Assembly (NCBI GenBank): GCA_903847285.1
Contig: CAINDH010000149.1
Location: 1 to 19,335, forward strand
Length of the DNA stretch: 19,335 nt
Origin: an uncultured Verrucomicrobia subdivision 3 bacterium
GTDB taxonomy: Bacteria; Verrucomicrobiota; Verrucomicrobiae; Limisphaerales; UBA11358
Direction of reading: 5' to 3'
Position 1 is the stretch's first letter; each line of letters opens with the position of its first letter. Shown here piece by piece: positions 14,367-19,335 of the stretch. The notes below the pieces were generated by a model. The model made no database searches and was not told where the DNA came from. It worked only from the letters and a program-made list of their open reading frames with translations. Position numbers and translations under genes: made by a program.

Positions 14367-15694
14367 ACTTGCCTAACTTTTATTTTGCCGACCTGCCGCC
14401 GGAAGCCGTGCTGTCGCCCCAGATGGTGGCAGAGGCGTGCGACGTGCTGAAACGCAACCGGGAAAAATTTCTGCGCCAGCGCTCCACAGATAGCCTCGTT
14501 AAAATTCTCTGTGACGTCGCGGCGGAATGGTTGCAGCCGGATAATAAATTTCGCCGCCTCGCACTGGCTGCCGCAGAGAGCAACGGTTTTTCAACCGCCA
14601 CGTTGGCGCGCGGTCTGGATGAATTCTTTCGCCGTTTCACGCCGGAAAATTTTCAGGCCTTATTGGCGCAGGAGTTGGGTGAGGCGAAACGGTTGGAAGG
14701 TTTTTCCAGCGGAGCGTTGGTGCGCGGGCCGGAACTGCTCGTCCATATTGCCGCCGGTAATCTGCCGAATCCGGCGCTGATGAGCCTCACGCTTGGATTG
14801 CTTACGCGTTCGGCTCAATTCATGAAATGCGCGAGCGGGGCATCGCTGTTGCCGCGGCTCTTTGCCCACTCGATTTACCAGCATGATCCAAAACTTGGCG
14901 CGTGCATCGAACTGGCGGAATGGCGCGGTGGCAATATTGAACTGGAGTCCGCACTTTTCGCTGCCGCCGATTGCGTTACCGCGACGGGCGGCAATGAAAC
15001 GCTCGCAGCCATTCGCTCGCGTCTGCCGCAATCGGCTGGTTTCATCGGCCACGGCCAACGCGTGAGCTTTGGGTTCGTCGCGCGTGAGGTGTTGCGCGAT
15101 GAGACAATCGCCGAAGTGGTTTCCCGCGCGGCAGATGATGTGATTGCCTGGGATCAGAACGGCTGCCTTTCGCCGCACGTTTTTTACGTCGAAGAGCGCG
15201 GAATGGTGGAGTCAGATAAATTTGCGGAGCAGCTTGCCGTCGAACTGGCAAAGCGCGAGGTCGCCGAGCCGCGTGGAAAAATTTCGCTTGAGGAAGCTGC
15301 CGCCATTAGTGCCCGCCGTTCGCTCTATGAGTCGTTGGCTGCGCATCGCGGCGATTTGAAATTGTGGGCCAGTCCAGATTCCACCGCGTGGACGGTGGTG
15401 TTTGAGCATGAGCTGCGTTTTCGTTTTTCGCCGTTGAACCGTTTTATTTTTGTAAAACCCGTGCCAGACGCGGCGGCGGCTTTGCCGGGGCTGGACGAAG
15501 TTCAGGGAAAAATTTCTACTGTTGGCATCGCTGCATCGCCGGAAAAAATGGCGGAATTGGCGTTGAAATTTGCGCGCTGGGGCGCGACGCGCATCTGTCC
15601 GCTCGGCCAGATGCAAGCCCCACCGCTAACGTGGCGGCATGATGGGCGACCGGTGCTGGGGGATTTAATCACTTGGACAGATTTTGAATTATGA
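14363..15694 (+). CDS. LuxC-family acyl-CoA (acyl-protein) reductase
   Basis: This 443-aa reductase of the LuxC family belongs to the aldehyde dehydrogenase superfamily. LuxC reduces acyl-CoA or enzyme-bound acyl groups to aldehydes with [23 protein letters not shown] (122-139) is the conserved cofactor-proximal block. C268 in [15 protein letters not shown] matches the catalytic cysteine. The C-terminal [20 protein letters not shown] (405-424) is also family-typical. ATG 14363 overlaps the transpeptidase stop; the frame continues 22 codons upstream, but that extension lies inside the transpeptidase. With the LuxE-like protein it forms a complete acyl-activation and reduction pair. No LuxD-type transferase or luciferase is nearby, so the aldehyde's use is unknown. 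Confidence 0.9.
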   Translation: MNLPNFYFADLPPEAVLSPQMVAEACDVLKRNREKFLRQRSTDSLVKILCDVAAEWLQPDNKFRRLALAAAESNGFSTATLARGLDEFFRRFTPENFQALLAQELGEAKRLEGFSSGALVRGPELLVHIAAGNLPNPALMSLTLGLLTRSAQFMKCASGASLLPRLFAHSIYQHDPKLGACIELAEWRGGNIELESALFAAADCVTATGGNETLAAIRSRLPQSAGFIGHGQRVSFGFVAREVLRDETIAEVVSRAADDVIAWDQNGCLSPHVFYVEERGMVESDKFAEQLAVELAKREVAEPRGKISLEEAAAISARRSLYESLAAHRGDLKLWASPDSTAWTVVFEHELRFRFSPLNRFIFVKPVPDAAAALPGLDEVQGKISTVGIAASPEKMAELALKFARWGATRICPLGQMQAPPLTWRHDGRPVLGDLITWTDFEL

Positions 15695-16053
15695 AAATGG
15701 AATTAAGAAAAACGTTTCAGTTTGAGGCGGCGCATTTGTTGCCGCATCTGCCGCAAGGTCACAAATGCCGCCGCCTGCATGGCCATAGCTTCAGCGTGGA
15801 GATCGTGGTGGCGGGCGAGTGCGATGCCAAACTGGGTTGGTTAATGGACTACGCGGAAATTTCCGCCGCGTTCAAGCCCCTCTGGGAAAAGCTGGATCAC
15901 TATTATCTCAATGAGATTCCCGGCCTCGAAAACCCGACGAGCGAAGTCGTGGCCTCTTGGATATGGAAAAAACTCAAACCCAAGCTGCCGTTGCTCAGCG
16001 AGGTCGTCGTGGCAGAGACCTGCACGGCGCGGGCGGTGTATCGTGGAGAGTGA
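15691..16053 (+). CDS. queD: 6-carboxytetrahydropterin synthase family protein
   Basis: This 120-aa enzyme of the 6-pyruvoyl-tetrahydropterin synthase family is most likely QueD, which converts 7,8-dihydroneopterin triphosphate into 6-carboxy-tetrahydropterin for queuosine. The zinc ligands H15, H30 and H32 (FEAAH, RLHGH), catalytic C26 (GHKC), D69-H70 (KLDH) and E109 (AETCTARA) are all present, and the length is typical of QueD. It overlaps the LuxC-like gene by ATGA. QueC, QueE and QueF are not in the window, so a pterin role independent of queuosine cannot be excluded, and no preQ1 riboswitch is visible. Confidence 0.93.
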   Translation: MKMELRKTFQFEAAHLLPHLPQGHKCRRLHGHSFSVEIVVAGECDAKLGWLMDYAEISAAFKPLWEKLDHYYLNEIPGLENPTSEVVASWIWKKLKPKLPLLSEVVVAETCTARAVYRGE

Positions 16054-16056
16054 ATT

Positions 16057-16105
16057 GAAACGGTTAACCGATTTCCACGATTGCCAACGTCCGCTTGCCG
16101 TGGCA
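16057..16105. promoter_or_regulatory. palindrome and hairpin between queD and the next gene
   Basis: The 10-base palindrome CGGTTAACCG (16061-16070) is flanked by GAAA and TTTC, and a second imperfect hairpin joins TGCCA (about 16083-16087) to TGGCA (16101-16105). They fill most of the 57-base gap, the only gap above about 10 bases in the operon. They might form an operator, a processing site or an internal promoter region. No T-run follows, so a terminator is unlikely. Confidence 0.3.
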
Positions 16106-16110
16106 TAGAA

Positions 16111-17646
16111 ATGCACCCGATGAAAAAGTTTTTAATCGTTTTCACCTTCGCGCTGGCGTCGTGTGCGGTTCGCGCCGCACTTCCGCAGCCGGACTTGCTC
16201 GCGCAAATCCATTTTGCTGGCGGCGATCAGATTGCCGCTGACAAACATTACCCAGCATTCGCCAATGAATTTTCCTCCGCTGAGGCGCTGACATTGCGGA
16301 ATCAAATCGCTGATAAGCTCACGCCGTGGCTCGCCAAAAATCTGAACGCCGCCGATGGTGGCGCGAGCTTGCGTCCACTGTTTGATGATTTGCAAAGCGC
16401 GGAGTGGTTTTTTGAAGCGCGAGCCGGGCAGGGCGGTAAAACGTTAGCCGCACTGGCCATCAAACTTTCCTCGCTGCGCGCGCAACTCTGGCAGACCGAA
16501 CTGCAAGTTCTTTTTCCAGCGGCGACATTCAAACAGTCCGACGGCTGGCTGATTTTTGATTCGGGCAGCGGCGCGTTAAAACTGGGTGAGAAGCTGTCGC
16601 AAAAAACTTCCACGCCCGCCACTAACTGGCTGACTCTGGATGTGAATTGGCCGCGTCTGGCGCAATGGCACCCACGGTTAAAGGAACTTGGCTTGCCGGA
16701 GACTGCGTTTGAAGTTTCAGCCGATGCGACGAACCTGCTCGTCACTGGAAAATTTTTCTTCCCCGAAAATCTCGCGTTAAAACAGGAGGCGTGGCGTTTC
16801 CCAACAAACACGGTGCATCTGCCATTTTTCAGTTTCACAGCCGTGCGCGGGCTGATGGGTTGGTTGAAAACGCAGCCGTGGGGCGCTGCCTTTTCCGTGG
16901 ATACGGAAGAGGATCAGACTTTCATCTGGTGTGGTGCTGGCGAGGCGTTTCAGGCATTTGCTGCTGTGCCGGTGACCTCGTCGCGTTCGGCATTGCAGCA
17001 ATCCAGTGGTCAGTTGCAAGCAGTCGTGGCGGAGCGAAACGCGCAGAACGGTTTCATGATACCGATGCATTGGCAGATCACGAACAACGAGGTGTCGCTG
17101 ATTGGCGCACCGGGATTTTCACCGTATCTCAAAGCGGTCAAAGAGAGCGGTGGAGAGTTTTTGCTCGCGGGCGGTCTGCCGCACCTGGCACGCGGCAAGC
17201 CGACGCCTCCCGAATTGATCGAGCGCCTGTCGGCGCCCGGCATGGTTTTTTATCACTGGGAAATCACCGCGCAACGGCTGTCGGCCCAGTTGAAACTAGA
17301 TCAGCTTTCATTTCTGATGACCCGCCACAAGCAAATCAATGGCGAGGGTGTGCCATATAAATGGGTCGCAAAATTTGCGCCGGAACTCGGGGCTACTGTC
17401 ACGGAAATCACGCAGACGGCGCCCGATCAACTTACCTTCAAGCGCCGCGCACCAGGCGGTTTGACGGCGTTTGAGTTTCTCATGTTAGTGGCATGGCTGG
17501 ATGCGCCCGATTTTCCTGGTTGCAATCTGCAACTGCCTCCACCGTCTGATCGCTTGAAAAAATTGCGCGAGCGCAACCCGCACCCGGCTCCGCAAATCAT
17601 CTCCATGCCCGCTGCCGGTGGCGCACCGGTTTCGTCGCCGCGCTGA
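16111..17646 (+). CDS. exported protein of unknown function, possible lipoprotein
   Basis: This 511-aa protein belongs to no family I recognise. A signal peptide is clear: MKKFLIVFTFALASC has a lipobox-like LASC, while AVRA before ALPQPD would also suit signal peptidase I. The rest is a mixed alpha/beta, largely soluble protein with no membrane segment and no obvious catalytic motif, and a proline-rich end (NPHPAP, then SMPAAGG). Segments such as WLTLDVNWPRLAQW and PELIERL give no family clue. The frame opens at 16081, but MHPMKK (16111) or MKK (16120) directly precedes the signal peptide. It lies 57 bases after queD and 5 bases before pdxJ, in the same direction. Confidence 0.8.
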   Translation: MHPMKKFLIVFTFALASCAVRAALPQPDLLAQIHFAGGDQIAADKHYPAFANEFSSAEALTLRNQIADKLTPWLAKNLNAADGGASLRPLFDDLQSAEWFFEARAGQGGKTLAALAIKLSSLRAQLWQTELQVLFPAATFKQSDGWLIFDSGSGALKLGEKLSQKTSTPATNWLTLDVNWPRLAQWHPRLKELGLPETAFEVSADATNLLVTGKFFFPENLALKQEAWRFPTNTVHLPFFSFTAVRGLMGWLKTQPWGAAFSVDTEEDQTFIWCGAGEAFQAFAAVPVTSSRSALQQSSGQLQAVVAERNAQNGFMIPMHWQITNNEVSLIGAPGFSPYLKAVKESGGEFLLAGGLPHLARGKPTPPELIERLSAPGMVFYHWEITAQRLSAQLKLDQLSFLMTRHKQINGEGVPYKWVAKFAPELGATVTEITQTAPDQLTFKRRAPGGLTAFEFLMLVAWLDAPDFPGCNLQLPPPSDRLKKLRERNPHPAPQIISMPAAGGAPVSSPR

Positions 17647-17651
17647 ATGCC

Positions 17652-18404
17652 ATGCTCAAACTCGGCGTCAACATTGATCACGTCGCCACCGTGCGTGAAG
17701 CGCGATATCGCGGCTTCAGCCAAGGTGAACCTTGTCCCGTGCAAGCTGCGCTGGTCGCTGAAGCGGCGGGTGCACACGGCATCACGGCGCATCTGCGAGA
17801 AGATCGTCGGCATATCCAAGACCGCGACGTATTTGCGTTGCGCGAAAGAATTTCCACACGGCTGAATCTGGAAATGGCGAACGCGCCCGAAATTATTTCC
17901 ATCGCGCTCAAGTTAAAACCGGAAATAGTCTGTCTCGTTCCCGAACGCCGCATGGAAGTGACTACCGAAGGTGGGCTGGACGTGGTCGCAGCGGAAAAGT
18001 CATTGGCCGAGACGTGCAAAAAAATGAAGGACGCAGGCATTGAAGTCAGCCTGTTTATCGCGCCGGATGCCGAGCAGATTACCGCGAGCGCAAGAGTGGG
18101 GGCTCAGTTCATTGAATTGCACACGGGAAAATTTGCTGAAGAAAGTATGGGCTCGGTGGCGTCTCGTCCCGCCGCTTCGGCTGAATTGCAACGTCTCATC
18201 GCCGGTGCCAAGCAGGCGCACGCGCTCGGTTTGAAAGTGAACGCCGGCCACGGATTGAACCTGGAAAATCTGCCAGCGCTGTTCGCCGTGCCGCATCTTG
18301 TGGAGTTAAACATCGGTCATAGCCTCGTAAGCCGCGCGATTTTTGCCGGGCTGGAAACCGCCGTGAAAGAAATGCTCCGAGCGATGAAAAATTACCGCGC
18401 ATGA
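17652..18404 (+). CDS. pdxJ: pyridoxine 5'-phosphate synthase
   Basis: This 250-aa cytoplasmic TIM-barrel enzyme condenses 1-deoxy-D-xylulose 5-phosphate with 3-amino-2-oxopropyl phosphate to make pyridoxine 5'-phosphate (DXP-dependent vitamin B6 route). Conserved segments: LGVNIDHVATVR (4-15), AHLREDRRHI (46-55), NLEMA (72-76), CLVPERR with a following TTEGGLD, ELHTG, NAGHGLN and ELNIGH. The length is normal and all motifs are intact. It starts 5 bases after the exported protein and its TGA overlaps the acpS ATG. pdxJ-acpS adjacency is well known in other bacteria, including E. coli. Confidence 0.98.
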   Translation: MLKLGVNIDHVATVREARYRGFSQGEPCPVQAALVAEAAGAHGITAHLREDRRHIQDRDVFALRERISTRLNLEMANAPEIISIALKLKPEIVCLVPERRMEVTTEGGLDVVAAEKSLAETCKKMKDAGIEVSLFIAPDAEQITASARVGAQFIELHTGKFAEESMGSVASRPAASAELQRLIAGAKQAHALGLKVNAGHGLNLENLPALFAVPHLVELNIGHSLVSRAIFAGLETAVKEMLRAMKNYRA

Positions 18405-18778
18405 TTCTGGGGACTGGCATAGACATCGTCGAAGTGGCGCGCATCGCGTCCGCGTTCGCGCAGCACGGCGAGCGTTTTGTGAACCGGGTTTTGGTGTCGG
18501 ATGAAATTGCTTATTGCTTGAAGCATCGTCAGCCTGCGCATTTTTTGGCCGCGCGTTTCGCGGCGAAGGAAGCCATTGCCAAGGCGTTCGGCACTGGCAT
18601 CGGCGCGCACCTTGGCTGGCAAGATATGGAGGTTTGCCGCCAAGAATCCGGCGCGCCGTTCGTGGTGTTGCACGGTAAGGGGAAAATTCTTTTCGAAGCT
18701 CGTGGTGCAAAAAGTTTACACATCAGCTTGAGCCACACGGAAAATTACGCGGCGGCCACGGCGATTTTAGAAGGTTGA
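18401..18778 (+). CDS. acpS: holo-[acyl-carrier-protein] synthase
   Basis: This 125-aa protein transfers the 4'-phosphopantetheine group of coenzyme A to a serine of apo-ACP, activating it for fatty acid synthesis. GTGIDIVEV holds the Mg-binding D8, and FAAKEAIAKAFG (53-64) contains E57 and the conserved lysines. SLSHTENYAAA (about 109-119) is the C-terminal signature. It overlaps pdxJ by ATGA and is the last gene of the operon; the next gene starts 122 bases downstream. The operon also carries LuxE/LuxC-like acyl enzymes, which may be coincidental since pdxJ-acpS is an old pair. Confidence 0.97.
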   Translation: MILGTGIDIVEVARIASAFAQHGERFVNRVLVSDEIAYCLKHRQPAHFLAARFAAKEAIAKAFGTGIGAHLGWQDMEVCRQESGAPFVVLHGKGKILFEARGAKSLHISLSHTENYAAATAILEG

Positions 18779-18900
18779 TTGTTTTTGACGGGAGCTTCCC
18801 AGATAGCGAGGGGCGCAGAACCCGATGTCTGGTAGTCGGCGAGTGCGGTGATTCACCAAATTGGATTGAACCGGCTCGGTAAAATTTCTAGCGTCTGTCC

Positions 18901-19335
18901 GTGACGTCCAAACTCCAGATCGCTTTTCTCACGCACGAACCGTTTTATCCGCCGTCTGGCGGCGGTTCGGCGGAGGCAGTCTATCTGGTTTCGGAAATGG
19001 CGCGGCGCGGCCACGCGGTTCACGTGTTCGGGCCGAAGATTCCTGACGCCGAGGCGGTGTCAAAAAAGTTCGGCGTCACGCTGCATCAATTCGATATATG
19101 GGAGATGGGCCGTTACGCGAAGCTTCGGAATATTAAATACCTCGCGTATCCGTTTTTCCTCGAACGCATGGTCGCCATCGCTGCGCGGAAAACGAACTTT
19201 GATTTAATTTTCTCGCAACACGCCATCTCGGCTGTTGCCGCCGGAAAATTAAAAAAGAAACTTGGTTTGCCGGTGGTGATGAATTTCCCTGACTTGCTTA
19301 CGGGTTTCATGGAAACGTGGCCCAGCTACATCGCA
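18901..19335 (+). CDS. GT4-type glycosyltransferase, N-terminal part (cut by window end)
   Basis: The open frame runs off the right edge; 145 codons are visible. The start is GTG 18901, since an in-frame TAG at 18889 leaves no earlier normal start. Residues 5-30 show the N-terminal Rossmann-like fold of GT-B enzymes: IAFLTHEPFYPPSGGG, then AVYLVSEMARRGHAVHVF. The stretch NFDLIFSQHAISAVAAG and VVMNFPDL also fit the acceptor-side domain of glycosyltransferase family 4. The catalytic C-terminal half lies outside the window. It probably adds a sugar from a nucleotide donor to a cell-surface glycan or lipid. The exact donor and acceptor are unknown. Confidence 0.85.
   Translation, partial: MTSKLQIAFLTHEPFYPPSGGGSAEAVYLVSEMARRGHAVHVFGPKIPDAEAVSKKFGVTLHQFDIWEMGRYAKLRNIKYLAYPFFLERMVAIAARKTNFDLIFSQHAISAVAAGKLKKKLGLPVVMNFPDLLTGFMETWPSYIA

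Noticed and set aside
12544..18778. Bioluminescence (lux) operon
   Set aside because: LuxE- and LuxC-like genes are present but there is no luciferase (luxA/luxB) and no luxD. The pair also occurs in non-luminous bacteria.
18779..18900. RNA gene between acpS and the glycosyltransferase
   Set aside because: No cloverleaf, CCA end or strong hairpin was found. It is most likely a simple intergenic promoter region.

Overview
The window looks like chromosomal DNA from an environmental, moderately GC-rich bacterium. Most genes sample near 60% G+C and few have a clear Shine-Dalgarno sequence. Several features suggest a verrucomicrobial lineage of the Pedosphaera/Limisphaerales type: secreted proteins that end in a short module finishing in FYRIAVP, a PL9-type pectate lyase, LuxC/LuxE-family proteins, and poorly characterised 'conserved hypothetical' proteins. 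That placement is inference from family resemblance; there is no rRNA or other phylogenetic marker here.

Left end (1-1643): an integron. An IntI-type integrase lies on the + strand. Divergent to it are a candidate attI-type GTTAGGC core site, a candidate cassette promoter and one AT-richer cassette-like gene for a three-helix membrane protein. The integrase and the next (convergent) gene are separated by a strong hairpin. Positions 1644-2924 hold a conserved hypothetical gene and a 516-base non-coding stretch. That stretch contains a 42-bp tandem repeat, an inverted copy of part of one unit, and three consecutive hairpins.

Middle (2925-9832): a single-domain rhodanese and a secreted PL9-like pectate lyase on the minus strand. 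Divergent from the lyase are a beta-hydroxyacid dehydrogenase, an EamA transporter with a cupin 10 bases behind it, a degenerate CaCA-type membrane protein, an unrecognised 150-aa protein (minus strand) and a DUF422 carotenoid-biosynthesis-like membrane protein. The lyase, dehydrogenase, transporter and cupin could form a small uronate/pectin locus, but only the lyase assignment is specific.

Right half (9919-19335): a DEAD-box RNA helicase with a DbpA-type C-terminal RRM is coupled through TGATG to a small L7Ae/L30e-like protein (both minus). A dense seven-gene + strand operon follows: LuxE-like acyl-protein synthetase, L,D-transpeptidase, LuxC-like acyl-CoA reductase, queD, a secreted or lipoprotein of unknown function, pdxJ and acpS. 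Many junctions are 4-base ATGA overlaps or gaps of about 5 bases. The LuxE/LuxC pair would reduce an activated acyl group to an aldehyde. No luciferase genes are present, so this is not a light-emitting operon. The L,D-transpeptidase is clearly AT-richer than its neighbours. The window ends inside a GT4-type glycosyltransferase gene.
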